From Clostridia bacterium (GTDB lineage: Bacteria; Bacillota; Clostridia; Peptostreptococcales; Caminicellaceae), in NCBI GenBank assembly GCA_022361035.1, contig JAKSBP010000057.1:1-58809 (forward strand): a stretch of 58,809 nucleotides of DNA. The letters are read 5' to 3'. Each line of letters starts with the position of its first letter. Position 1 is the first letter of the stretch. A model generated the notes under the pieces. That model did not search any database. It was not told where the DNA came from and saw only the letters and a list, made by a program, of their open reading frames with translations. The translations under genes and the position numbers were made by a program. Shown here in pieces: positions 1 to 9,604 of this stretch.

Positions 1-70
1 CTTCTTAAATCTTCAGCTTTTAGTTTTCATTTTAGTTAGAAAGAAAAAATTTAAGTTTTAGGGTAGCCTA

Positions 71-97
71 AAACACCCAATAAGATTTTGGGTGTTT
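71..97 (-). terminator. Hairpin terminator of selD
   Basis: Perfect 9-bp inverted repeat (AAACACCCA / TGGGTGTTT, 9-nt loop) that overlaps the selD stop codon at 96-98. On the minus strand only a weak T-rich stretch follows, so termination efficiency is uncertain. Confidence 0.6.
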
Positions 98-1142
98 ATC
101 TTACTATTAAATATTTATCCTGTTTCTCAACTACTTCACCAACTATACTAAACTCTGTTTTCAAGTTTTTACTGTAAAAATCTAATAATTCCTTTGACCT
201 GTCCCTTGGAAGGGAAATAAATAGTCCTCCCGATGTCTGTGGGTCAAATAAGATATCCTTTATATATATGGGTACATCGTCTTTAAATTCTATATTATCT
301 TCTAAATAGCTTTGATTTCTATATGCTCCAGCCGGCACTAACCCCATTTGAGCATTTTCTACGGTACCTTCAATAATGGGAATCGATTCTGAATCTACTA
401 TTATGGATACATCGCTTCCCTTTGCCATCTCGTAGGCATGTCCTAACAGTCCAAACCCGGTGATATCTGTACAGGAATTAACTCCCGTCATATTCATCCC
501 TTGGGCAGCAATATTATTTAAGCTAACCATTATATCTATTGCCTTTTTCTGAATCTTTTCATCTAGCATTTGGGCTTTTATTGCTGTATTTAATATTCCA
601 AGACCTAAGGGCTTTGTTAAAATTAATACATCACCAGCCTTAGCCCCTGAATTACTTACTACTTTATCGGGATGAATTGTTCCAGTTACAGATAAACCAT
701 ACTTAGGCTCATTATCATCCACTGTATGTCCTCCAACTAATAGGGCTCCTGCTTCTCTTACCTTGTCGCCTCCACCTTTAAGAATTTCAGTCAATATATC
801 CATAGACAAGCAACTTGGAAAACATACTATATTTAAAGCTAATATTGGTTTCCCACCCATTGCATATATATCACTCAAAGAATTTGTGGCGGCTATTTGA
901 CCAAAGGTATAGGGATCATCTACTACTGGTGTAAAAAAGTCTAAGGTTTGTATTAAAGCCGTATCCTCCCCTAGTTTATATACGGCAGCATCGTCAGAGG
1001 TATCTATTCCAACTAGCAGTTTTTCACTGGTAACTGGTGGTAATTGACACAGAACCTGTGCCAAGGTCTCAGGACCTATTTTAGATGCTCAGCCAGAGCT
1101 ACTACTCAATTCAGTCAGTCTTTTGCCTTTTAAATCTTTCAT
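96..1142 (-). CDS. selD: Selenide, water dikinase with in-frame selenocysteine (UGA)
   Basis: SelD makes selenophosphate from selenide and ATP, the selenium donor for tRNA-Sec and selenouridine. The stretch downstream of residue 27 is a full AIR-synthase-like SelD with typical motifs (GIDTSDDAAVY, SDIYAMGG, GGHTVDD, TDITGFGLLGH). A conventional reading would start at about 1064 and lose the catalytic loop. Reading upstream in frame through TGA (1089-1091) gives an N-terminus with the motif SSSSG-U-ASKIGP, which is the glycine-rich Sec/Cys loop of the family. The start is ATG at 1140-1142 behind GGAGGTGG. The product is then 348 residues with Sec at position 18, matching family length. It is a single gene here; selA, selB or the tRNA-Sec may lie outside the window to the left. 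The Sec reading is inferred but strongly supported by motif and ribosome binding site. Confidence 0.95.
1064..1077 (-). promoter_or_regulatory. Candidate bacterial SECIS hairpin of selD
   Basis: Eleven nucleotides after the UGA the mRNA contains AGGUC-CUGA-GACCU, a perfect 5-bp stem with a 4-nt loop. Bacterial SECIS elements lie just downstream of the UGA inside the coding region and are bound by SelB. Position fits; loop identity was not compared with a model. Confidence 0.5.
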
Positions 1143-1288
1143 GATTACCACCTCCAATCCTTTTAATATTAAAATTGATCTCAAAACCTTTAAGCAAAAC
1201 TCCTATATAATTAAGTAGGTTTTACTCTTTTACTCAATACCCTTTATTTGTGACTTCAAAATAGGATTTAGTTAGATTTCACACAAAT

Positions 1289-1472
1289 ATATATAGATGT
1301 GTGACTAACAAACTTAATAAACGAAAGCAGACTCTGAGGTTTCCTTTAGAGCGATTTTTATAAATCTGTTTTACCTTCTACTATCTATCTATAAAACAGA
1401 TTTATAGCATGAGCCTAAAGGATTCTCTGTGGCTGCTGTAGTAAGTTAACATTCTCAATCACACATATATAT
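1289..1472. repeat. Long-hairpin dispersed repeat, copy 1 (MITE-like)
   Basis: An imperfect palindrome of about 184 bp fills the selD-comEA intergenic space. Its outer arms are related (GTGTGA, AACTTA, CGAAAGCAG, CTGAGG and TTCCTTTAG on the left match GTGTGATT, AACTTAC, CAGCAGCC, CAGAGAATCCTTTAGG on the right when reversed). The inner arms ATAAATCTGTTTTA and TAAAACAGATTTAT are exact complements. A second copy lies at 45291-45473 and a fragment at 9429-9486. There is no coding capacity. Confidence 0.75.
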
Positions 1473-1481
1473 TATCATACT

Positions 1482-2126
1482 TTACTTTACTTTTATACTA
1501 TCTTTAATGTGTTCAAACTTACTCTCCCCTATACCGCTGACATTCATAATATCTTCAATACTTTTAAAGCCCTTATTTTCTTGTCTGTATTTTATTATCC
1601 TCTTACTTATTGATTCACCTACTCCATCTAATTTCATTAATTCCTCCTTTGATGCAATGTTTATATTTATTTTATTATCCTTTTCCAATGTACTCATGGT
1701 TCCAATTAATTCTATGTTAATATCCTGTCCAACCTCAGGAATAATGATTTTTTTACCGTCATATATTATCTCCGACCGATTGATTCTAAATATATCTGCC
1801 TTTTCCGTAAGTCCACCGGCCTCCCTTATTGCGTCCTCTAATCTATCTCCTTCTTTCAAGGTTATAACTCCTGGTTTTTGAACCGCACCACATATATCAA
1901 CCTTAATTTCTAAGGGCTCTACAATTTTATTACTGGTATCCTTTAAGCTGTTATCTTCATTCATCATATCCTTTTCCTGAGACTCCCTGGTATCATTTTC
2001 ATTTAATTTTTCATTAATTACAAGCTTTTCATTCATTTTGACTCTAAATTCTTTAATATTAAAAAACACAACGGATACAATAAATATTATAATCAATATA
2101 ACTTCCTTTTTGGTTAGCTTTTTCAT
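1482..2126 (-). CDS. comEA: ComEA-type DNA-binding protein (SLBB plus helix-hairpin-helix)
   Basis: Membrane-anchored DNA receptor of the competence uptake machinery in Gram-positive bacteria. The 214-residue product has one N-terminal transmembrane segment (about 7-24), a charged linker, an SLBB domain (about 73-132; VDICGAVQKPGVITL) and a C-terminal double helix-hairpin-helix (about 152-214; NIASKEELMKLDGVGES, VSGIGESKFEHI). The start is ATG at 2124-2126 with AGGAGG eight bases upstream; an upstream in-frame ATG at 2180 would add 18 residues but has no comparable site. comEC/comEB are not adjacent, so it may serve another DNA- or polysaccharide-related role. Domain call is firm, competence role is inferred. 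Confidence 0.88.
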   Translation of the reverse strand: MKKLTKKEVILIIIFIVSVVFFNIKEFRVKMNEKLVINEKLNENDTRESQEKDMMNEDNSLKDTSNKIVEPLEIKVDICGAVQKPGVITLKEGDRLEDAIREAGGLTEKADIFRINRSEIIYDGKKIIIPEVGQDINIELIGTMSTLEKDNKININIASKEELMKLDGVGESISKRIIKYRQENKGFKSIEDIMNVSGIGESKFEHIKDSIKVK

Positions 2127-2440
2127 GGATTTAAGCCTCCTATTTCTTATTTTGCTAAAAATATTACCTTCTATTAGCATTAAACCATCATTTAGGTTTA
2201 GAATTAATAGTTATAATTTCTATATTTCATTTCTTTAACCTTCTTTAATCTACTAGAAATCCTTAATTTTTTCTTACTTTTCTGTTATACTATTAAGTGT
2301 CCGTAAAATCCATAATTGCCTTATTTTAAAATTTAATACCATATATTCTGATTTCAGTTCTAAATATACTTATATTTTTAGAAGAGTCTAAGCCATTAAG
2401 TTTGTATAGTATACAACAATATTTAAGTAGGGGTGAAAGT

Positions 2441-3730
2441 ATGAAACGTTTATTTACAATAATCTTAGCAATTAACATTCTAATATTTTCTACAGTTATT
2501 AGTTTTTCTGCTTCTTCAACCAATAAAGTCAATATATCTTCTGAAAGTGCAATTTTAATCGATTCTTCAACAGGTGATATATTATTTGAAAAAAATGCCC
2601 ATAAATCTATGTACCCTGCCAGTACTACAAAAGTTATGACAGCTATATTGACTCTAGAAAATACCAACCTCAATGATAGGATAATTATAGATAAAGAAAC
2701 ACCCTTTACTGATGGCAGCCGCATATATGTCAAAGAAGGTGAAAAGTTTACTGTAGAGCAGCTACTATATTCTTTAATGATTGAATCGGCAAACGATTCA
2801 GCCACAGCATTAGCAAAGCACATCTCTGGAAGTGTGGAAGAGTTTGCTAAACTAATGAACAAAAGGGCTAAGGAATTAGGAGCCCTAAATACTAATTTTA
2901 CAAACCCCCATGGGCTGCCGGATAAGAAGCATATCAGTACGGCCTATGATTTAGCTATGATTTCAAAGTATGCTATGACAATTCCAAAATTTAAGGAAAT
3001 CGCAAAGACTAAGAGGTATCAAATACCTGAAACTGAAAAAACCCCTGAAATTAGATATTTTAGAAATAGAAATAGACTCCTTTGGGGCGTAGGCCCTAGG
3101 AATAAGATAAGATACAATGGAAAATTAATTGATATTAAATATGATATAGTTGATGGTATTAAAACAGGGTATACAAGTGAGGCGCAGCAATGCCTTGTTT
3201 CCAGTGCCTCTAAGGATAATAGAAAGCTTATAAGCGTTGTTCTTAAAGCAATAAGAACAAATGTGTATCTGGATACAAGAAAATTAATTGACCATGGATT
3301 TGATAATTTCAATGTTCTAAATTTAGTAGATTCTGGTACTATTCTTGAAAGTATCCCAGTCGACAATGGAGTAGAAGAAACTTTGGATTTGATAACTCAA
3401 AATAGTGTTTCTAAAACTATCCCCAACAATTATACCTATGGAGACATCAAGAAAACCATTGAAATTGAACCAGAAGTAAGAGCTCCTATCAATAAGGGTC
3501 AAGCTCTAGGAAGGGTTACTTATAGTTTAAATGGTGAAATTATTGGAGAAACAAACTTAATTGCATATAGATTCATAGATGAAAAACAGTTATCTAAAAT
3601 AGTAGGAACAATTAGAGGTCCCAACAGTTCTTTAAGAATACCCCTTATCTTATTATTTATTTATGTTCTTTGGCGAACCATAATAACAGTTAAACGAATT
3701 AGAAGAAAGAGAAGAAGATGGAGATGGTAG
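2441..3730 (+). CDS. dacF: D-alanyl-D-alanine carboxypeptidase (DacF/PBP5 family, S11)
   Basis: Penicillin-binding carboxypeptidase that trims the terminal D-Ala of peptidoglycan pentapeptides outside the membrane. The 429-residue product starts at ATG 2441 behind AGGGGTGA and has a signal peptide (1-23). The serine-hydrolase motifs are complete: STTK at 61-64, SAN at 116-118 and KTG at 241-243. A PBP5 C-terminal beta domain follows. The end is a hydrophobic segment plus a very basic tail rich in R, K and W, consistent with membrane attachment. It is the only clear plus-strand protein gene in the window, diverging from comEA and converging on a lipoprotein gene. The exact paralogue (DacA, DacB or DacF) cannot be fixed from sequence alone. 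Confidence 0.93.
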   Translation: MKRLFTIILAINILIFSTVISFSASSTNKVNISSESAILIDSSTGDILFEKNAHKSMYPASTTKVMTAILTLENTNLNDRIIIDKETPFTDGSRIYVKEGEKFTVEQLLYSLMIESANDSATALAKHISGSVEEFAKLMNKRAKELGALNTNFTNPHGLPDKKHISTAYDLAMISKYAMTIPKFKEIAKTKRYQIPETEKTPEIRYFRNRNRLLWGVGPRNKIRYNGKLIDIKYDIVDGIKTGYTSEAQQCLVSSASKDNRKLISVVLKAIRTNVYLDTRKLIDHGFDNFNVLNLVDSGTILESIPVDNGVEETLDLITQNSVSKTIPNNYTYGDIKKTIEIEPEVRAPINKGQALGRVTYSLNGEIIGETNLIAYRFIDEKQLSKIVGTIRGPNSSLRIPLILLFIYVLWRTIITVKRIRRKRRRWRW

Positions 3731-3812
3731 GGTTAAGCAAAGTGTCTGCCAATGCTTTATTAGTTCTCAGTATAGCATAAAAAAAGAATCTATAATACTT
3801 ATTTCACATATC

Positions 3813-3855
3813 AAGACCAGTTAGTAAAAGCTCGTGACTTTTACTAACTGGTCTT
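3813..3855. terminator. Strong palindrome between convergent genes
   Basis: A perfect 18-bp inverted repeat (AAGACCAGTTAGTAAAAG and its complement, 7-nt loop) sits between dacF and the convergent lipoprotein gene. It can fold on either strand. Neither side has a long T tract, so it may act as a bidirectional terminator or a transcript 3' end stabiliser. Confidence 0.75.
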
Positions 3856-3907
3856 ACACCTTTCCCCTAGCTATTAAAATCTATACCAGCCATTTTACTA
3901 CATTCCA

Positions 3908-5209
3908 TCACGGTCCAGTACCAATGCTTTCAATCCTCCAGCCGCTTTTTTCAGATTCTTTCTTTATTGTAATAAATCTAGGCGCTACTCCATCATCACT
4001 TGTTATGGGTTTTTTAAAATCAAAGTCTACATTAACCATATATTGCAATATATCTGATTTATTTTGAAATTCTTTTATCTCCACGAGCTTTGCACTCTTA
4101 ATGTTGTAATCAAATTTACCCTCATTATTAAAAAGGTATTGATTATTTAGATTAGACGATAAATGCCAACATAGATTTTTCCTCGTCAGACATCCCCATA
4201 TCATTTTTATATCATGACTATCTAATGCCTTGAAATATTCTCTAATAATATCCTCGGGTTTCATTTTAGATAGCTTTATTTCCAATTCATTCTCATAATC
4301 TATATAATCTGTAATCCATTGATCCCATTTCTTACCCGTGACATCCTTCAAACTTTTCCTATTCAGAGAACAGGCAAAGGAATCATGCCTTCCAGCATCT
4401 ATGTATGCTCCTATTATCTCCTCATTATATTTTAGAACAATTCCCCTAGCATTTTTTCTTGGTTCCATAAACTCTGGCAGTGGCTCTCTAAGTCTGTAAA
4501 TATCTACTACTATATCCCGTCCAAGATAATGGGTAAAATCAAGTTCAATTTCCTTAGAAAGCTCATTATTGTAAGCCCAATATACTTTTGTCGGATATTC
4601 TCCTGCCCCATGTTTAAGATTTTTAGGTAATTTTTCTTTTACAGTATTTATTTTATAGTCAACAGTCCAGCTATATTCATTAAACAGTTTTAATACCTGC
4701 TGTTCAATATTTGTATCAGTTTTTACATACTTATACTGCTCTAAATCAGCAATATACCTAAAGAAATCATAATTCATCACAATTTTTTCCCCGTCTACTT
4801 CTATGTATCCTAAGTCATAGAAAGAATCATATGCAAATTTTATTTCTTTCCTGCTTCCGTCTATTCCCGTAATAATTAATTTATTGTTATTCCTACCCAT
4901 TCCACTCATTTTGTTTGTTTTAAAATCACCTTCCAGTACTTTTTCGTTTTCTATCATTGACATAATGTCATATATCATTTTATGATCCTTAATGGATATT
5001 TCACTGCCCTCATAGGGGCCACTTTTATTTAGGATAACCTCAATCTCTATAATATTACCGTATTCTTCCTTATTTTTAAGTATCCCAGCTTCTGTCTCAC
5101 TTCTTTGCATTTCCTTATGTATGGAAGACTGACTATTTTCTAGGTTATTGCAGGCCGATAAAAAAATTGTAGCTACTATCAATAAAAATATCAAACACCG
5201 TCTGTACAT
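3908..5209 (-). CDS. Uncharacterised lipoprotein (433 aa)
   Basis: I do not recognise this gene with certainty. It starts at ATG 5209 behind AGGGAGTG and encodes a type II signal peptide with lipobox LSAC and lipidation Cys20. The following Asn- and Ser-rich stretch leads into a soluble region with no obvious catalytic motif. The C-terminal 110 residues (from EDIIREYFKALDSHDIKMIW) look like the small NTF2-like domain of DUF4829-type secreted proteins. The middle (about 165-300) is charged and aromatic and resembles nothing I can name. It is probably a surface-exposed lipoprotein of Clostridia. The gene stands alone between a palindrome and a 515-bp non-coding stretch. Confidence 0.75.
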   Translation of the reverse strand: MYRRCLIFLLIVATIFLSACNNLENSQSSIHKEMQRSETEAGILKNKEEYGNIIEIEVILNKSGPYEGSEISIKDHKMIYDIMSMIENEKVLEGDFKTNKMSGMGRNNNKLIITGIDGSRKEIKFAYDSFYDLGYIEVDGEKIVMNYDFFRYIADLEQYKYVKTDTNIEQQVLKLFNEYSWTVDYKINTVKEKLPKNLKHGAGEYPTKVYWAYNNELSKEIELDFTHYLGRDIVVDIYRLREPLPEFMEPRKNARGIVLKYNEEIIGAYIDAGRHDSFACSLNRKSLKDVTGKKWDQWITDYIDYENELEIKLSKMKPEDIIREYFKALDSHDIKMIWGCLTRKNLCWHLSSNLNNQYLFNNEGKFDYNIKSAKLVEIKEFQNKSDILQYMVNVDFDFKKPITSDDGVAPRFITIKKESEKSGWRIESIGTGP

Positions 5210-5724
5210 ACTCTAGCACTCCCTATTTCAATATTTTATATTCTGATTTATAAAAAATATTTATATGAAGCATTATACAATATAAATATAAAATTTTCCA
5301 TAACTTTTCAAGTTACTTTCATTAGCTAATTTCTTCCTATATTTATATAGCACAAATTCAGCATTTTCATATTACTCTGTGCTATCAATTCTCTTATTTG
5401 TTCTTTAGTTAATTTGCTCAAAAAAATTAGAGCTTCAATCATACGATTGAAACCCTTTGTCAAAAATCTGAACCACCTGAGTCGCTTTTTTATTATCTAG
5501 AAACTCAAACATATTTTGCAAGAAATTTTATAGCTAAAAGTAAATGTATTAAAAGCTCTACATAAAATACAGACTCCAGTAAAAGGTTTTAAGTATTTAA
5601 ACACTTAAAAGAGTGACATACACCTACTAACCACTAACTTCTTTATCTCAATCTCAAAGAAGTACTTTATACCCTGAGAGCCAATAAGTGAGAACTAACA
5701 AAGTGTCGCAAGACGCCTTTATTC
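5210..5724. other. Non-coding stretch with a possible IS remnant and small hairpins
   Basis: This 515-bp AT-rich gap has no long reading frame. It holds a 38-codon remnant resembling a transposase N-terminus (5326-5442), a short hairpin TTCAATC/GATTGAA and an ACTTCTTT/AAAGAAGT hairpin near 5637-5663. Small GTC/GAC hairpins lie just downstream of the ridA stop. No clear promoter was identified. Confidence 0.5.
5326..5442 (-). pseudogene. Possible IS256-family transposase N-terminal remnant
   Basis: A 38-codon frame from ATG 5442 to TAG 5326 contains LSKLTKEQIRELIAQSNMK. This resembles the opening of a clade of IS256/mutator-type transposases (K-L-T-K-E-x-I-R-x-L-I). The similarity stops after about 25 residues, and the continuation is unrelated and soon terminated. 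No terminal inverted repeats or transposase core were found. The call rests on recalled family similarity only. Confidence 0.3.
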
Positions 5725-6108
5725 TTACTTTACTACAGCAATCATTTCTATTTCTACATTTACATCTTTAGGTAATCTAGCTACCTCAACACATGCCCTT
5801 GCAGGCTTATGAGTATGGAAGTATTGACCATATACTTCATTTATTCTACCAAATTGATCCATATCTTTAATAAAAACCGTTGCTTTAATTACATTTTCTA
5901 ATGTAGTTCCTGCCTCTTCTAAAATAGCCTTTGCATTTTCAAGACATTGCCTTGTTTCCTCTTCTATACTGCTTTTTACTAACTCCCCTGTAGCTGGATT
6001 AATTGGGATTTGACCAGATAAAAATAATAGATTCCCTGCTAAAACAGCTTGTGAATAAGGTCCAACAGCCCCTGGTGCTTTATCTGTGTGTACTATTTTT
6101 AATTCCAT
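5725..6108 (-). CDS. ridA: RidA family reactive intermediate deaminase
   Basis: RidA hydrolyses reactive enamine/imine intermediates released by PLP enzymes such as threonine dehydratase. The 127-residue product is full length and contains the family signature near the N-terminus ([20 protein letters not shown]). The conserved arginine lies in [12 protein letters not shown], followed by the C-terminal VEIEMIAV. The start is ATG at 6108 with AGGAGGG upstream. It is the last gene of an apparent leuS-regulator-ridA operon, 21 bp after the regulator. Confidence 0.95.
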   Translation of the reverse strand: MELKIVHTDKAPGAVGPYSQAVLAGNLLFLSGQIPINPATGELVKSSIEEETRQCLENAKAILEEAGTTLENVIKATVFIKDMDQFGRINEVYGQYFHTHKPARACVEVARLPKDVNVEIEMIAVVK

Positions 6109-6129
6109 AATATTACCCTCCTATATTTT

Positions 6130-6780
6130 TTATTTATTATCGACCCTAATTTCATCTAAATAATTATAAATTGTATATCTAGAAACACAGAGTACCTTGG
6201 CAACGTAGTCTATTGCACCCTTTATTAAGAAGGCCCCCTGATAATCTAAATTCTTAACAATAATTACCTTTTCGTCCTTACTCATATAAGCTACTGGCTT
6301 ACCTGACTTTTCCAAGGTTTTCTTAACAATCTCAGTTAATACATCGTTTACCTTATTGGTTGATTCCTCAACATCTTGCTCCATTTTAACAGTTTGCGTC
6401 TGAATCAAATCGTCTATTACCCGCTTTGAAACTATAAGCTCAGATAAATCGAAATTAATACAGATACATCCTATGATCTCTTCCTTTTCATCCTTAATAA
6501 ACATAGTTGAGGATTTTAGCACTCTTCCCTCAGCACTTTTTCCCGTATAGTTTATCTTATCTTCTTTAATATTGTTATCTAAAACATTTTTTAATAGTGA
6601 TTCATGCAATGGACCACCAATACTTCTCCCAGTAACGTGTCCATTGACAATTGCTATGATTGATCTATCCATCTTACTAAAATCATGAAGTACAACTTCA
6701 CAATTTTTACCAAATGTTTTTGCTATACCATCAACTACTGCAATATAGCTTTTCAAAATTGGATGCATTGGTTTCCTCAT
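6130..6780 (-). CDS. YheO-like PAS domain / helix-turn-helix regulator
   Basis: Transcription factor of the YheO/DauR type. The 216-residue product has an N-terminal YheO-like PAS domain (about 5-115; HPILKSYIAVVDGIAKTFG, EVVLHDFS). A linker follows, then a C-terminal helix-turn-helix (about 175-216; IDYVAKVLCVSRYTIYNYLDEIR). The start is ATG at 6778-6780, preceded by GGAGGGGG; the in-frame TTG just upstream overlaps the spacer and is less likely. It lies 15 bp after leuS and 21 bp before ridA, so it is probably co-transcribed with both. Members near ridA often control amino-acid catabolic genes; the ligand is unknown. Confidence 0.9.
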   Translation of the reverse strand: MRKPMHPILKSYIAVVDGIAKTFGKNCEVVLHDFSKMDRSIIAIVNGHVTGRSIGGPLHESLLKNVLDNNIKEDKINYTGKSAEGRVLKSSTMFIKDEKEEIIGCICINFDLSELIVSKRVIDDLIQTQTVKMEQDVEESTNKVNDVLTEIVKKTLEKSGKPVAYMSKDEKVIIVKNLDYQGAFLIKGAIDYVAKVLCVSRYTIYNYLDEIRVDNK

Positions 6781-6795
6781 CAAACTCCCCCTCCA

Positions 6796-9267
6796 CTACT
6801 TAACTACAACGTTAACTAATTTCCCAGGTACATAAATAAATTTAACAATACTCTTTCCGTCAATAAAGGATTTAATCCTATCGTTATTTAAAGCAATACT
6901 TTCTACTTCATCCTTAGAAATATCTTTACTAACTTCAATTTTATCTCTCACTTTACCATTAACCTGTATAACTATTTGTACCTCTTCCTTTACTAAAGCT
7001 TTATCATCGTATTTTGGCCAATTTTGTACATGGATGCTAGTAGAGTTACCAAGTAGACTCCATAGTTCTTCAGTCATGTGAGGAGCAAATGGAGATAAAA
7101 GTACTAGTATAGTCTCTAAAGATTTTGTCAACAATGGTGTATTAATTTTATCCTTATCAATTTCCTTATACTTATATGTCTCATTCACAAGCTCCATAAC
7201 GGCACTAATTGCTGTGTTAAAGTTGAATCTTTCCTTTATATCCTCTGTAACCCTTTTTATAGTATTATTTACTGCATAGTTTAATGCCTTATCTTCTTTA
7301 TTATCAATTTTAATAGACAAACCTTCTACAGATTTGTATTCCTTTAGTTCATATACTAATCTCCAAACTCTATTTAAAAACCTATAGCAACCTTCTACCG
7401 CCGTATCACTCCACTCTAAATCTCTTTCAGGGGGAGCAGCAAATAATATAAATAATCGTGCGGTATCAGCTCCATATTTTGAAATAATCTCTGCTGGGCT
7501 AACTATGTTACCCTTTGATTTAGACATCTTAGCACCATCTTTAAGAAGCATTCCTTGGGTTAACAGATTCTTAAAGGGCTCATCCACTGGTGAAATCCCA
7601 ATATCATAAAGGAACTTGGTAAAAAACCTAGCGTAGAGAAGGTGTAAAATTGCATGTTCTACTCCACCTATATATTGGTCTACATCCATCCAATATCCTG
7701 ATTTTTCTTTATCGAATATCCTATTTCCATTTTTAGGGTCAGTATATCTTAAGAAATACCAAGATGAATCTACAAATGTATCCATAGTATCAGTTTCCCT
7801 TTTAGCCCTTTCACCACATTTCGGACACTGGACGTTTTTAAAGGTTTCACTAGTTGTAAGTGGGGATTCTCCCTTTCCACTAAATACTACATCTGTAGGA
7901 AGCAGTACAGGCAGGTCTTCTTCAGGTACAGGAACTACCCCACACTTATCACAATAAACTACAGGTATGGGAGTGCCCCAATATCTTTGACGAGAAATAA
8001 GCCAATCCCTAAGTCTAAAATTAATTGTTCTCTTACCAAGATTATTCTCTTCAATAAATTCACCTATTTTCTCCGAAGCATCAGAACTCTTTAGATTATT
8101 AAATCTATCAGAATTTATCATTATTCCTGATTCAGTATAAGGTAAATCCAAGTTTCCAATATCATCTAAATCCTCAGGGCCTATTACTGGTATAATTTCA
8201 ATATCGTATTTTTTAGCAAATTCAAAATCCCTCTCATCATGACCTGGTACAGCCATAATTGCACCAGTTCCATAATCCATCAATACATAATTTGCAATAT
8301 AAATCGGTATCTTTTTGTCATTCAGTGGATTTATGGCATATTTCCCAGTAAATATCCCTTCCTTTTCTACGTTGCTGGCAGTTCTTTCAATATCTGACAT
8401 AGAACTAAGTCTTCCTACAAACTTAGAAACCTCGCCTTCATATTCAGTCCCTTGTACCAGCTCTTTTACTAAAGGATGCTCTGGAGCTAAAACCATAAAG
8501 GTTACCCCAAAAATGGTATCGGGTCTAGTGGTAAATACCTCTAGGGATTTATCACTACCTTCAATATTAAATTTCATTTCTGCTCCGTAGCTTTTTCCTA
8601 TCCAATTTTCCTGCATAGTTTTTACTTTCTCAGGCCATCCGTCCAACTTTGCTAAATCGGCTAATAATTTTTCTGCATAATCTGTGATTTTGAAATACCA
8701 TTGCTCAAGATTTTTCTTAATAACAATTGTATCACATCTTTCACATTTATGATTAACAACTTGTTCGTTGGCAAGAACAGTCTCACAGGATGTACACCAG
8801 TTGACAGGAGACTTTTTCCTATATGCCAATCCATTATTATAGAATTGTAAAAATATCCACTGAGTCCACTTGTAATAATCAGGTAGACATGTTGTAACCT
8901 CTCTATCCCAATCGTAACTTATTCCAAGCTCCTTTAACTGCCTAATCATCTCAGATATATTTTCCTTCGTCCATTTGTCTGGATGTATATTATGCTTAAT
9001 AGCAGCATTTTCTGCTGGAAGTCCAAAAGCATCCCATCCTATGGGATGGAGAACATTGTAACCATTCATGGTTTTAAACCTAGCTATTACATCTCCAATA
9101 GAGTAATTTCTAACATGGCCCATATGCAGCTTTCCAGAAGGATATGGAAACATCTCAAGGCAATAATACTTATCCTTTTCAAAGCTTTCATCAACCTTAA
9201 AGGCCTTTAGTTTCTCCCAGTTCTCTTGCCACTTTTTTTCAATCTCACTAAAATTATATTTACCCAC
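6796..9267 (-). CDS. leuS: Leucyl-tRNA synthetase
   Basis: Class I synthetase charging tRNA-Leu in the cytoplasm. The 823-residue product has the HIGH-type motif HMGH (48-51), the zinc site CTSC/CERC (158-178) and the CP1 editing domain with TTRPDTIFG (about 246-254). The HIGH-to-KMSKS core ends with KMSKS at 580-584, followed by the anticodon-binding and C-terminal domains. The start codon is GTG at 9265-9267, eight bases after GGAGG. A leucine T-box leader lies upstream (9567-9985), so expression should rise when tRNA-Leu is uncharged. It heads an operon with a YheO regulator and ridA. Confidence 0.99.
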   Translation of the reverse strand: MGKYNFSEIEKKWQENWEKLKAFKVDESFEKDKYYCLEMFPYPSGKLHMGHVRNYSIGDVIARFKTMNGYNVLHPIGWDAFGLPAENAAIKHNIHPDKWTKENISEMIRQLKELGISYDWDREVTTCLPDYYKWTQWIFLQFYNNGLAYRKKSPVNWCTSCETVLANEQVVNHKCERCDTIVIKKNLEQWYFKITDYAEKLLADLAKLDGWPEKVKTMQENWIGKSYGAEMKFNIEGSDKSLEVFTTRPDTIFGVTFMVLAPEHPLVKELVQGTEYEGEVSKFVGRLSSMSDIERTASNVEKEGIFTGKYAINPLNDKKIPIYIANYVLMDYGTGAIMAVPGHDERDFEFAKKYDIEIIPVIGPEDLDDIGNLDLPYTESGIMINSDRFNNLKSSDASEKIGEFIEENNLGKRTINFRLRDWLISRQRYWGTPIPVVYCDKCGVVPVPEEDLPVLLPTDVVFSGKGESPLTTSETFKNVQCPKCGERAKRETDTMDTFVDSSWYFLRYTDPKNGNRIFDKEKSGYWMDVDQYIGGVEHAILHLLYARFFTKFLYDIGISPVDEPFKNLLTQGMLLKDGAKMSKSKGNIVSPAEIISKYGADTARLFILFAAPPERDLEWSDTAVEGCYRFLNRVWRLVYELKEYKSVEGLSIKIDNKEDKALNYAVNNTIKRVTEDIKERFNFNTAISAVMELVNETYKYKEIDKDKINTPLLTKSLETILVLLSPFAPHMTEELWSLLGNSTSIHVQNWPKYDDKALVKEEVQIVIQVNGKVRDKIEVSKDISKDEVESIALNNDRIKSFIDGKSIVKFIYVPGKLVNVVVK

Positions 9268-9428
9268 TTAAAATACCTCCTACAATTTAGCATTCCTATT
9301 ATTTAGTAAAATATTTAAATAATAATATAACTGGTCCTTAAATGTAAAAATAGATATAATACATTTCTCAAAAGATGTATAAATCCTCATTATTATGAAA
9401 AAATTTATTTTAAGCACCAATGTCTTTT

Positions 9429-9486
9429 ATAGATATGTGACTTACAAACTTAAAAAACGAAAGTAGACTCTGAGGCTTCCTTTTTT
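9429..9486. repeat. Fragment of the long-hairpin repeat
   Basis: About 58 bp match the left arm of the repeat at 1289-1472 (GTGACTTACAAACTTAAA, ACGAAAGTAGACTCTGAGG, TTCCTTT). The match then stops, so only one arm is present. It lies in the leuS 5' region between the T-box terminator and the start codon. Confidence 0.6.
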
Positions 9487-9566
9487 CAAGATATGATTTA
9501 AATTAAGGGGATTTAATGCCTTTAATCTTCCCTTTTAGGGAAATTTGAATATAAAAAAATAGTACC

Positions 9567-9604
9567 TAAAAAATAACTCTTCCCAATATATAGGGACGAG
9601 AGTT
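9567..9604 (-). terminator. T-box regulated intrinsic terminator
   Basis: The hairpin with arms AACTCT/AGAGTT plus an inner GTCCC/GGGA pairing is followed on the minus strand by ATTTTTTA. It begins just after the T-box sequence, as expected for the competing terminator. Confidence 0.88.

Noticed and set aside
2326..2862. 178-codon minus-strand frame
   Set aside because: Antisense to the D,D-carboxypeptidase, whose motifs STTK, SAN and KTG are in the plus frame.
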